From: Paenibacillus mesophilus
GTDB lineage: Bacteria; Bacillota; Bacilli; Paenibacillales; NBRC-103111
DNA: 64,000 bases
Direction: 5' to 3'
NCBI RefSeq assembly: GCF_005938385.1
Contig: NZ_VCRA01000015.1
Location: 62,001 to 126,000 of the forward strand
The notes beneath the pieces were generated by a model that was given only the letters and a program-made list of their open reading frames with translations, was not told the origin of the DNA and did no database searches. The position numbers and the translations under genes were made by a program. Positions 52,371-60,634 of the stretch are shown piece after piece (the first letter of the stretch is position 1; each line of letters begins with the position of its first letter).

Positions 52371-52490
52371 GGCTCATTGCCGACCTGCGGATCAGGTGCG
52401 AATTTTGTTGTACCCCGTTGTTTATTCTGGGGATTCAATGGTACTATTTACCTAATGATTGATTTTGAATCTCCCAGGTGATCCCTTAAT

Positions 52491-54989
52491 ATGCAGCCGT
52501 CAAAGGCCGATCGGATGCAACGAATCGAAAGGAACATGGCCGATGGCCGTAACGCCAAAGCTTCATCCGCTTTCGAAGCCGCCACGCGATATTACCGTTC
52601 GGCGTTGGACCGGATCACGGCAGAAGATTGGAGCAGCACATTCGAGCTTTGCTTCGAACTCGGCTTGAACTATGCCGAATGCTTATATTTGAGCGGGAGC
52701 TCCCCCTCCTCGGAGAAGCTGCTGGACCAGTTGCTGCTTCGCGCAAGAAATCGTTTGGAGCGCGCACGCGTACATCGCCTTCAAATTACGCTGCACGTGA
52801 ACAAAGGGAAGTTTGCCGAAGCGATTACGCTCGGCTTGCAAAGCTTGCAGCAGTTCAACGTCCGCATCCCCCGATACCCGGGTGCCGGTGCGGTCTCCAA
52901 AGAGAGAGCCGCCGCCAAGAAGCTCGCTGCGGCCGACATCGTCCGGTTGACCGCTTTGCCGCATGCAACGAATCCGGACGTATGCGCCATCGCCGATATG
53001 ATCATGCTTCTGGCGTACCCCGCTCTTCTTACCGATAAAGACGTCTACTCCGTCATGATCGGCAAAATGCTCAATCTTTCCTTGAAGCACGGCAACACGC
53101 CCGCCTCCCTTGTCATATACGGTACGTTCGGGCTTCACCTCTGCAACGAGCTGGAGCATTACGAGGCCGGATTACGGCTGCTTAAAGCCGCCTATGCGCT
53201 GTCCGAAACCGCCTCGCATCCGGCAATACAGGGGAAGCTTGCGTATATGCTCGGCAAAGCGTTGTGCCAATGGGAGATGTCCGGGGAAGCCAATTCGGCT
53301 ATGCTCCTCCATGCGGTGCGGCAATGTCTCGAAGCAGGCGACTTCGTTTACGCCGGGATGGCGATGACCGACCATGCCAACGCGGTATACGTTCATGGCA
53401 CGTTGGAGCCGCTGTACCGTCTCGCGCAATCGTATTTGCTTACGATGCTGGAAACGAAAAACTCGTTCCGCCTTATGGCGTTCTGCAACTATATGCAGCT
53501 TGTCAGCGATTATCAAGGACTGACGAACGACTTTGCGAGTCCCGCCATGGAACGGCTGAACAAGCATTCCATGCGCAGCATGATCAAGGGCAAAGAATAC
53601 CGCCCTATTCAGTTTTTTCGAAACTACACATACCGGTCCCAAATACACTATATACTGGGCAACTACCGGGAAGCCATCATGGCTGCCGAAGCGGCGCTCC
53701 CCTACATTCCCCGTGCCAGGCTTGTCCCGCATCTGCAAGAGCACCATTTCTTTTACGCGCTGTCCCTATGTGCGGCATGGGATACGTTTGCGGATAGCGA
53801 GAAGCCGGCAAGACGCGCATCTTTGAAACAACTCCATGGTCAAATGAAGCAATGGTCAGCCGTCAGCCCGGCAAACTACTTGCACAAGCACGAGCTTATA
53901 TCCGCAGAGTTAGCCAGAATCGCCGGCCGCGAGTCGGAAGCGATCGGCCTCTACCACAAGTCGCTGCTATCCGCCCGCGAAGCCGGGCATGTCCAATGTG
54001 AAGCGATCGCAAGCGAGCTGTTCGCGAAATTTTACTTATCCAAAGGAATCGAGAAGGTCGCCCGCGTCTATTTGACCGATGCTTATGAGAGCTACATGGA
54101 GTGGGGGGCGATCGTGAAAGCCCGCTCGATGCTGGATCGTTACCCGGGCCTCGCGCCGAAGGAATCGACCGTAACCGATAGGGGAGGTACGGAGCCGGAA
54201 TTGCCTAGCCTTCTGTCCAGTCATGCTTCCGACGAACGGAATTTGACCAGCGTTCTGAAGGCGGCTCAATCTTTTCTGGAGGAAGCCGACCTGGAGCAGC
54301 TGCTGTCCAAGCTTATCCATATCCTGATCGAGAACACCGGAGCCGAGAAAGGCTGCCTTCTCGTGGAGAGAGGGGAACAGCTGCTTGTGGAAATCGTCAT
54401 GCTGCCGGATAACGGCAATGCGCCGTCCCTCGAATCCGTTCCGCTAGAGCAGTATCCGCATTTGGCGGGCGACGTAGTCCGTTATTCGGCCTCCTTCCTG
54501 ACGGCCGTCAAGCTGGATAACGCCGGTATCGACGAGCGGTTCCGCGAAGACCGTTACATACGCGATCAGCGGCCGAAATCGATCGCGTGCCTGCCGGTAA
54601 CGAAGCCCGGCCATCCGAACCTGCTGCTGTATTTGGAACACAGTACGGCCACGCACGCTTTCGCGTTGAATCGGGAAGATGTGCTGCAGCTGCTCGCCTT
54701 GCAGACGTATTATGTACGGACAATGCTGCAATCGGTCGAGAAAACGGTCGTCTCCGCTCAGGCGGCCGGCGTCACCCCGACACCCGTACTTGTCGATCCG
54801 CTGACCGCGAGGGAGCTGGAAGTGCTGAAGCTGATGGCCAAAGGGCTTTCCAATCAGGAAATCGGCGAGCAGATCGACATTGTCGTCGGCACGGTCAAAA
54901 ACCATATCAAAAACATTTTCGGCAAGCTCGGCGTCAGCAAAAGAATGAAAGCCGTAGCGCAGGCCAAAGAATGGAAGCTGATCCATTAA
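52491..54989 (+). CDS. LuxR-type regulator with TPR-like and GAF domains (PknK-like C-terminal part)
   Basis: The 832-residue protein begins with helical repeats (about 20-560: RVHRLQITLHVNKGKFAEAI, ALSETASHPAIQGKLAYMLG, YRSQIHYILGNYREAIMAAE). A GAF domain (about 600-750) follows, with LIENTGAEKGCLLVERG and the SIACLPV segment. It ends with a LuxR helix-turn-helix (LTARELEVLKLMAKGLSNQE, GTVKNHIKNIFGKLGV). The repeat part resembles the middle of very large proteins that carry a Ser/Thr kinase and AAA ATPase in front. Here both are missing and the protein starts at the repeat boundary. The start site AGGTGAT is weak. A repeat fragment follows 3 nt after the stop. Confidence 0.85.
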   Translation: MQPSKADRMQRIERNMADGRNAKASSAFEAATRYYRSALDRITAEDWSSTFELCFELGLNYAECLYLSGSSPSSEKLLDQLLLRARNRLERARVHRLQITLHVNKGKFAEAITLGLQSLQQFNVRIPRYPGAGAVSKERAAAKKLAAADIVRLTALPHATNPDVCAIADMIMLLAYPALLTDKDVYSVMIGKMLNLSLKHGNTPASLVIYGTFGLHLCNELEHYEAGLRLLKAAYALSETASHPAIQGKLAYMLGKALCQWEMSGEANSAMLLHAVRQCLEAGDFVYAGMAMTDHANAVYVHGTLEPLYRLAQSYLLTMLETKNSFRLMAFCNYMQLVSDYQGLTNDFASPAMERLNKHSMRSMIKGKEYRPIQFFRNYTYRSQIHYILGNYREAIMAAEAALPYIPRARLVPHLQEHHFFYALSLCAAWDTFADSEKPARRASLKQLHGQMKQWSAVSPANYLHKHELISAELARIAGRESEAIGLYHKSLLSAREAGHVQCEAIASELFAKFYLSKGIEKVARVYLTDAYESYMEWGAIVKARSMLDRYPGLAPKESTVTDRGGTEPELPSLLSSHASDERNLTSVLKAAQSFLEEADLEQLLSKLIHILIENTGAEKGCLLVERGEQLLVEIVMLPDNGNAPSLESVPLEQYPHLAGDVVRYSASFLTAVKLDNAGIDERFREDRYIRDQRPKSIACLPVTKPGHPNLLLYLEHSTATHAFALNREDVLQLLALQTYYVRTMLQSVEKTVVSAQAAGVTPTPVLVDPLTARELEVLKLMAKGLSNQEIGEQIDIVVGTVKNHIKNIFGKLGVSKRMKAVAQAKEWKLIH

Positions 54990-54991
54990 TT

Positions 54992-55051
54992 ATCCCCCGG
55001 AAGTGAAGACCAGCTTCGCAGCTTATTCCTATTACTTCCGGGGGAGCCCCC
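54992..55051. repeat. MITE-like repeat, copy C (internally deleted)
   Basis: TCCCCCGGAAGTGAAG at the left and ATTACTTCCGGGGGAGCCCC at the right are the two ends of the repeat seen at 25404 and 44223. The central part is lost, leaving about 60 nt. The ends still form inverted repeats. Confidence 0.7.
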
Positions 55052-55060
55052 GACTAAATA

Positions 55061-55102
55061 TTCCCCTGAAAGTGAAGATCCGCTTCCGAGGGAGCACTCG
55101 AC
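55061..55102. repeat. MITE-like repeat, degenerate copy D
   Basis: TTCCCCTGAAAGTGAAGAT followed by CCGAGGGAGCACTCGAC resembles the ends of copy C placed side by side. It adjoins copy C and is strongly decayed. Confidence 0.4.
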
Positions 55103-55147
55103 AAAAAAATGCCGCATGGAGCGGGCTTAAGCCCGAACCAGCGGCAT
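55103..55147 (-). terminator. Terminator of the repeat-protein gene
   Basis: ATGCCGC and GCGGCAT form the stem, with an inner GGGC-TTAA-GCCC hairpin. A T-run follows on the minus strand. It lies just past the stop at 55156. Confidence 0.75.
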
Positions 55148-55155
55148 CTTGTTCT

Positions 55156-55902
55156 TTATTCGAAATAAGTAAACTCCCATTCGCCTTCTTCTGCGCTCCA
55201 TTTGGTCGCATCGGTATATTCCGGCACATCGGTAAACTCAAGCGTGTATTCCACTTCTTCGCCGGCTTTCAGATTTACCTTCAAGTCGGTGAAGTAGTGA
55301 TTAGCTACTTGCTTGCCGTCGCCGGCATCGTTATACAAGAAGATTTTCACGTCAACCTTGTTTACGGTATCGATGTTTTTGCCGCCGACGTTTTTGAACT
55401 TGCCGATTGCTTTCAGTACGCCGTTCTCGTAACCGACGCTTGTTACTTCGAAATCGAGGGCGGCTTCGGCGGCCGGCTCTGCAGCCGGAGCGGGAGCCGG
55501 AGCTGCTTGCTCCTCGATGTAAGTGAATTCCCACTCGCCTTCTTCGGCGCTCCATTTGGTAGCATCCACATATTCCGGCACGCCGGTAAACTCAAGCGAA
55601 TACTCGACGGACTCGGACGGCTTCAGGTTGACCTTCAAGTCGGAGAAATATTGGTGGGCCGCCTCCGTGCCGTCTCCGGCGTCATTGTACAAGAAAATTT
55701 TCACATCGACTTTATTGACGGTATCGATCGCTTTGTCCCCGGTGTTCTTGAAAATCCCGGTAGCCTTCAAAACGCCGTTCTCGTAACCGACTGCGGTTAC
55801 TTCGAAATCCATGGCCGCGTCTGCGAATGCCGCCGACGAAACTCCAAACAACGATGCGAAGACGAGTAGTGCGGCTAAAACGTACTTCATACTCTTTTTC
55901 AT
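55156..55902 (-). CDS. Secreted protein with two tandem copies of one domain
   Basis: The 248-residue product has a Sec signal (MKKSMKYVLAALLVFASLFG, cleaved after AFA). Two near-identical domains of about 97 residues follow, joined by an Ala/Pro/Glu linker (AAPAPAPAAEPAAE). Both copies contain DFEVTxVGYENGVLKA, VNKVDVKIFLYNDAGDG, and end DATKWSAEEGEWEFTY. The domain resembles the beta-sandwich SLAP/FxLYD type, but this is a guess. The two copies are also very close at the DNA level, so the duplication looks recent. Function is unknown; it is probably at the cell surface. Confidence 0.7.
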   Translation of the reverse strand: MKKSMKYVLAALLVFASLFGVSSAAFADAAMDFEVTAVGYENGVLKATGIFKNTGDKAIDTVNKVDVKIFLYNDAGDGTEAAHQYFSDLKVNLKPSESVEYSLEFTGVPEYVDATKWSAEEGEWEFTYIEEQAAPAPAPAAEPAAEAALDFEVTSVGYENGVLKAIGKFKNVGGKNIDTVNKVDVKIFLYNDAGDGKQVANHYFTDLKVNLKAGEEVEYTLEFTDVPEYTDATKWSAEEGEWEFTYFE

Positions 55903-55980
55903 CTGTTCTCTCCCGCTTTCTTTATGATACCTGTTCAGGCTAGTATCATTGTAATGATTTAAGTTGCAGGGAGCATGTCT

Positions 55981-56775
55981 CTAAAGTAATAGAGAGGAAG
56001 AAAAAGATTGGATGCAACCAGGCAGCTCTTCGATCCGATCCAGCACGTGGGTCGGGATATAGGCGGGAGGAAACGGAGTCGTTACGGCGAGCGGATGTTC
56101 CGCTTGCAGCTTCTCCTCGCATAATTGTAGAAACAGTGCGCTCTCCGACCGTTTCTGCGGTTCGAGCGCCCTAAGCGGTTCGGACAAGCCGCGATATATC
56201 AATACGGAAGGGACTCCCGATCGGTTGGCCAAATAAACGTCGTGATCGAGCCTGTCTCCCACATGAGCGACAATTTGCCCGCTTTCCCGAAGTCCACGGA
56301 AAATGCGTTCATCCGGTTTGCCGCAGCCCGCCAGCTCGGGGGTGACGATCTCGTCGAACAATCCGCTTATCCCCAATTGCTTCATGACCGGATACTGAAA
56401 TTTATAAAATCCGTTCGTAACGGTCGCAAGCGAGAACCCTTGCTCTTTCAGCTTCATTAATGTTGGGATGACCGTTTCTTCCAGCAAATATATTTTGGGT
56501 GCCGTAGAATGCTTCAGCACGAGCTGCTCCACATCGATGGCAAGATCGAGCTTCAGCTCGTCCAGCAGCCGCCGGACCATATCGTCCCAATCATAGGCGT
56601 CCACCGTCCGGTTCTGCCCCATGCGCCGCTCATGCTCCCGGATAAGCGCTTCGGTCGACCGGAACGGGCGCTGCAGCCGGTTCGAGATGAGCTCCTCCAC
56701 TTCCGGAAACACCCATTTGCCGAACGGATTTTGCATCAAGGTGCCGTCCAGATCGAACGTAATCCACTTCTTCAT
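55981..56775 (-). CDS. HAD-superfamily hydrolase
   Basis: The 264-residue protein has the HAD motifs FDLDGTL at the start (nucleophile aspartate), TNGFYKF (motif II threonine), CGKPDERIF (motif III lysine) and HVGDRLDHDVYLA (motif IV). It should be a phosphatase for a small metabolite such as a sugar phosphate. Its ATG at 56775 overlaps the stop of the frameshifted permease (TGATG), which makes it the last gene of the operon from 61945. Confidence 0.88.
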   Translation of the reverse strand: MKKWITFDLDGTLMQNPFGKWVFPEVEELISNRLQRPFRSTEALIREHERRMGQNRTVDAYDWDDMVRRLLDELKLDLAIDVEQLVLKHSTAPKIYLLEETVIPTLMKLKEQGFSLATVTNGFYKFQYPVMKQLGISGLFDEIVTPELAGCGKPDERIFRGLRESGQIVAHVGDRLDHDVYLANRSGVPSVLIYRGLSEPLRALEPQKRSESALFLQLCEEKLQAEHPLAVTTPFPPAYIPTHVLDRIEELPGCIQSFSSSLLL

Positions 56776-57595
56776 CACTTGACCGCCCCCGTCGTCATTC
56801 CTTCGATAAATTGTCTGGATGCAAATAGAAACGCCAATATCATCGGAAGCGAAGACAAAGTCAAGCCGCAGAACAGCAAGTTCCAGTCCGTGTCGTATTC
56901 GCCGAACAGCGTCAGCATGCCGAGCGGGATCGTCCCGAGCTCCGTGCTTTTAATGAAGATAAGCGGGTAAAAGAAATCGTTCCATATCCGATCAGATCGA
57001 CGATGCTGACGGTCGCCAAGGCCGGTCTCATGAGCGGCAGCACGATTTTGTAATACACCTGGAAATCGTTGCAGCCGTCGATCCGCGCGCTCTGGTCCAA
57101 ATCTTTGGGCAGCGTCCGGAAAAACCCGTAAAACACGAATACGGCAAACGAAATGTGGCCTGCTACATAGACGATAATCAGCGAGCTATGCGTATCCAGC
57201 AGCTTCAGCTTCAGCATCATCATGTACAGCGGCGAGATCGCCAGCTTCATAGGAAGCATCAGCCCCAGCATGAAGAAGAACAGCAGGAAGCCGTTCCAGC
57301 GAAACGAATACCTCGCCACATAAAAGGCCGCCATGGACGATACGAGCAAGATGAGCAGCACGGATACGGCGCTTATGTACAAGCTATTCAGAAAATAGTC
57401 GGCGAAATGGACTTTTTTCCACACCGATATATAGTTTACCAATGAAAAGCTGCTTGGAAGCCCGAGCGGATGCGTAATAATTTCTTGCTTCGTCTTGAAG
57501 GAAGAGGCGATCATCAGAAAGATCGGGTATAGGGAAATGAAAGCGAAGAAGGACAAGACGATATACTTTCCCGTTTGTTGCAGCCGCAGCGCCAT
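56775..57595 (-). pseudogene. Carbohydrate ABC transporter permease (MalG type) with a frameshift
   Basis: The frame from 57595 encodes a typical CUT1 permease: a leading membrane segment, SSFKTKQEII and the EAA-like loop ARIDGCNDFQVYYKIVLPLM. After SIVDLIG (near 56988) it leaves the frame and ends at 56912. Removing one base shift restores IWNDFFYPLIFIKSTELG, FGEYDTDWNLLF and FIEGMTTGAVK, ending in TGA at 56775-56777. One base seems to be missing from GGATATGG. AGGAGG precedes the ATG. Either the gene is broken, the sequence has an error, or the ribosome shifts here. Confidence 0.85.
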
Positions 57596-57622
57596 AGGCT
57601 ACCTCCTGTCACAGATTTCCAA

Positions 57623-58591
57623 TCAATGCTCGACTTCCTTCCGTTTGAAGAAATACATCGAAACCGCCGTAGCCCCGGAAATCAGCAGCAGCAGGATGAC
57701 GGCCAGCGCCGAGCCCAAGCCGATCGATTCTCCTCCGCCTACCGAACCGAAGGCCAGCCGGTAGAAGTAAAGGCCGAGCACATCCGTCGAATAGTACGGT
57801 CCGCCTGACGAGCCTTGCATCGCAAAGATGAGCTCGAACGTTTCGAAAGCGCCGATAAACGTCAATATCGACATAATCATAATGGAAGGCATGGCGAGCG
57901 GAATCGTAATCTTATAGATCATCTTGAAGCCCGAGGCTCCGTCTATTCTCGCCGCCTCGTAAACTTCCTGCGATATCGCCTGCAGGCCGACGAGGAAAAT
58001 CAGAACGGCGAAGCCGAAGCCGTACCAGCTGTTGACGAGGATGATCGCGTAAAGCGCCGTGTTCGGGTCTCCGAGCCATGGCTTGGCGAGCTCCTCGAGT
58101 CCGATGACCCGGAGCAGCGTATTTAACGCGCCGTAGGTCGGATTCAGAATCAAACTGAACAAGAAGCCGACTACGATGACGGAGAGCAGCTTCGGAACGA
58201 AGAAGATTGTTTTGAACAGCTCTTTCCCGCGAATTTTGCTGTTGATCAGCATCGCCAATATAAAGGCGACAACCAGCTTGCTCAGCATGACGCCAATAAA
58301 AAACACGATATTATGTCCGAGCGCCCGGACGAATGTCTCCTTGAACGGAGACTCGGTAAACAGCCGGATGAAATTTTGCAGGCCGATGAACGACCCTCTC
58401 GTAAGTCCTTTCCACGAGAAAAAACTGTTGAGCAGAGCCTGGAAAATCGGATAGATCATAAATGTTGCGTAAAAGAGGAGAGCCGGCAGCAAAAAAAGAT
58501 GGACCCCATGTTTCGCGAACCGCCTTTTATGGTTGACTGGCGGCCTATAAAGGTTCGTTTCCTCCGCTCGTTCGATCGTATTACCCGGCAT
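57623..58591 (-). CDS. Carbohydrate ABC transporter permease, MalF type
   Basis: The 322-residue membrane protein has six helices (HLFLLPALLFYATFMIYPIF and others) and the EAA loop EAARIDGASGFKMIYKITIP. GGAGG stands 9 nt before the ATG at 58591. Its start overlaps the 3' end of the NlpC/P60 gene by 11 nt, so the genes are coupled. Its partner permease, at 56775-57595, is frameshifted. Confidence 0.92.
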   Translation of the reverse strand: MPGNTIERAEETNLYRPPVNHKRRFAKHGVHLFLLPALLFYATFMIYPIFQALLNSFFSWKGLTRGSFIGLQNFIRLFTESPFKETFVRALGHNIVFFIGVMLSKLVVAFILAMLINSKIRGKELFKTIFFVPKLLSVIVVGFLFSLILNPTYGALNTLLRVIGLEELAKPWLGDPNTALYAIILVNSWYGFGFAVLIFLVGLQAISQEVYEAARIDGASGFKMIYKITIPLAMPSIMIMSILTFIGAFETFELIFAMQGSSGGPYYSTDVLGLYFYRLAFGSVGGGESIGLGSALAVILLLLISGATAVSMYFFKRKEVEH

Positions 58592-59519
58592 AGGCGGCGC
58601 CCTCCCCCCAATATCGTTTCGATAAGCAATGCTCTTTCCCGAGCTTCCCTTCGTCCAGCGGCACCGTCTCTACAGCGCCTCTCGAATCCGGAGAATGAAT
58701 CATGCGGCCGTCCCCGATGTAGATGCCGACGTGGTGAATATGGCCCTTTCCTTCATCCGCTGCAAAAAAGACCAGGTCCCCCGGCGCAAGATGGTCCCGC
58801 GCTATCGTATCGCCATACCGGGCTTGGTCCGAAGCGTCGCGGGGAATCGCGATGCCTTGCGACCTGTGCATCATATAGGCGAAGCCCGAGCAGTCGAAGC
58901 CGAAGGAAGACAACCCGCCCCACAAGTAAGGCAGTCCCGTAAACTTGACCGCTTCTTCTGCGATGCTCCTCCCCGTATGGGCCGGCAACGATCCGCACTT
59001 TGCCGGATCGCGAGCGATCTCCGCTTCTTTCCGGCTGAGCAGTCCTTCTCCGACCGGCGTAATCACCCTTATCGCGTCGGCGGTCACCTCCAATAGGGGA
59101 AGCCGGGTTAAATAGCTGAGCTCCAGCTCCTTCGAGCCAAGCGTGAGCGTTGCCCGCATCGCCCGCACTTCGGCCCATGCCGCACCGACCGGTCGGCTTG
59201 GCGGCTCCGCCAGCTGACATTTAGGCATCCAGCCGGGATAGCCGTCTACATGCTTCGACGTCATCTGCCCGGGAATATAAACTAGAACCCAATCGCCCCG
59301 CTCCTCCCCGACGAACAGCTCCGTACCGAACAGAACCTGCGTCTGCACCCGATTGTCGTCGGACAAATTCAGCTTGTCCGGTACGGTCAGCGCGCCGATC
59401 CAGCCGCTTATATCCGCCGGGTTTTGCAATGCCGGTTCGTCCAGACGTCTCGGCGATTCCGGCGATGTCCAGACGGTTGCTACGGATACGGCCGCAAGCA
59501 TCCTGGCGAGCGCACTCAT
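58581..59519 (-). CDS. ykfC: NlpC/P60 endopeptidase, YkfC-like (gamma-D-glutamyl-L-diamino acid endopeptidase)
   Basis: The 312-residue protein has SH3-like modules in its first 180 residues and a C-terminal NlpC/P60 domain. The catalytic cysteine is C210 (FDCSGFAYMM), followed by H263 (HIHHVGIYIG) and H275 (RMIHSP). In B. subtilis YkfC cleaves L-Ala-D-Glu from murein peptides inside the cell. The gene follows ykfB with an ATGA overlap and has GGAGG 7 nt before the start, which strongly supports the same role. The N-terminal hydrophobic stretch is weak, so a cytoplasmic place is likely. Confidence 0.88.
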   Translation of the reverse strand: MSALARMLAAVSVATVWTSPESPRRLDEPALQNPADISGWIGALTVPDKLNLSDDNRVQTQVLFGTELFVGEERGDWVLVYIPGQMTSKHVDGYPGWMPKCQLAEPPSRPVGAAWAEVRAMRATLTLGSKELELSYLTRLPLLEVTADAIRVITPVGEGLLSRKEAEIARDPAKCGSLPAHTGRSIAEEAVKFTGLPYLWGGLSSFGFDCSGFAYMMHRSQGIAIPRDASDQARYGDTIARDHLAPGDLVFFAADEGKGHIHHVGIYIGDGRMIHSPDSRGAVETVPLDEGKLGKEHCLSKRYWGEGAAYAG

Positions 59520-60616
59520 AGCGCAGCCTCCGTCTCTCGAGGCACCACATTGCGAATGCCAAGCCCCGCCGCGCGGGGAAGCAGCATATTCGGCCCGTCG
59601 TACTCGACTCCGCCATCCACCGTGTCGTAGAGCAGCATAAGCGGCGCATCGAGATCCACCCGTGTAATATTTTTTTTGCTTGCTGCGAAGTGAGCCGCCG
59701 CGGTGACGGCAACGCGCGATTCGATCATGCTGCCCACCATGCATTCCATGCCGAACTGCTCCGCCATCTGATTGATGAGCTGGGCGTAATAGATGCCTCC
59801 GGACTTCATCAGCTTAATATTGAGCATATCCGCCGCACGGCGCCTAATGATGTCGAAAGCCTGAAGCGGCGAGAACACGCTTTCGTCCGCCATGACCGGC
59901 GTCTCGACGGCATCCGTAACGGTCTTCAAGCCGTCGATGTCATGCGCCTTTACCGGCTGCTCCACCAGCTCGATGTCGAGCCCCATATCCTCCATCCGGC
60001 GTATCGACCGGACCGCTTCCTTCGGCTGCCAGCCTTGGTTCGCATCGACCCGGATTTTGATGTCTTTGCCGACCCGCCGCCGGACTTCCCGGATCCGTTC
60101 GATGTCCCGCTCGATCGAATCTTTGCCGACCTTGATTTTCAGCACCGTAAACCCGTTTCTCGCGTAGGCCGCCGCATCGTCCCCCATCTCTTCGGGGGTA
60201 TTGACGCTGACCGTGAAATCCGTCTCCAGCTTGTCCCTATAGCCGCCGAGAAACTGATACAACGGCATTTGAGCGCATTGGCTCACCAAATCGTAGACGG
60301 CCATATCGACGGCCGCTTTGGCGCTGCTTGCGCCCGCCATCGATTGATGGACGGACTGCAGCAGCTGCTCGTAGGCCAGCACGCTTCTCCCGATCAAGAG
60401 CGGAGCGAACGTATAGGCAACGGCCGCTTCGATGCTTTCCATGCTTTCCCCGGTAATGACGACGGTGGGAGGAGCTTCCCCCCAACCGGTCCTCCCGTCG
60501 TTCAATGTCATCCGAACCAATACCGATTCCGCCCGGGATACGGTGCGCAGCGCCGTCTTAAACGGTTTGACGAGCGGAACGGATTGGCGCATGACGTCGA
60601 TGCCGCTTATTTCCAT
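59516..60616 (-). CDS. ykfB: L-Ala-D/L-Glu epimerase (enolase superfamily)
   Basis: The 366-residue protein matches B. subtilis YkfB block by block: PFKTALRTVSRAESVLVRMT, GWGEAPPTVVITG, SVNTPEEM, RVDANQGWQPKEAV, MADESVF and CMVGSMIES. The catalytic lysines are K160/K162 and K268, and the metal ligands D191, E219 and D244 are in place. It epimerises L-Ala-D-Glu to L-Ala-L-Glu, a step in reuse of murein peptides. GGGAG stands before the ATG. It lies between a binding-protein gene and ykfC in a CUT1-type transport operon. Confidence 0.93.
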   Translation of the reverse strand: MEISGIDVMRQSVPLVKPFKTALRTVSRAESVLVRMTLNDGRTGWGEAPPTVVITGESMESIEAAVAYTFAPLLIGRSVLAYEQLLQSVHQSMAGASSAKAAVDMAVYDLVSQCAQMPLYQFLGGYRDKLETDFTVSVNTPEEMGDDAAAYARNGFTVLKIKVGKDSIERDIERIREVRRRVGKDIKIRVDANQGWQPKEAVRSIRRMEDMGLDIELVEQPVKAHDIDGLKTVTDAVETPVMADESVFSPLQAFDIIRRRAADMLNIKLMKSGGIYYAQLINQMAEQFGMECMVGSMIESRVAVTAAAHFAASKKNITRVDLDAPLMLLYDTVDGGVEYDGPNMLLPRAAGLGIRNVVPRETEAAL

Positions 60617-60634
60617 CGTATGTTCTCCCGGTCT

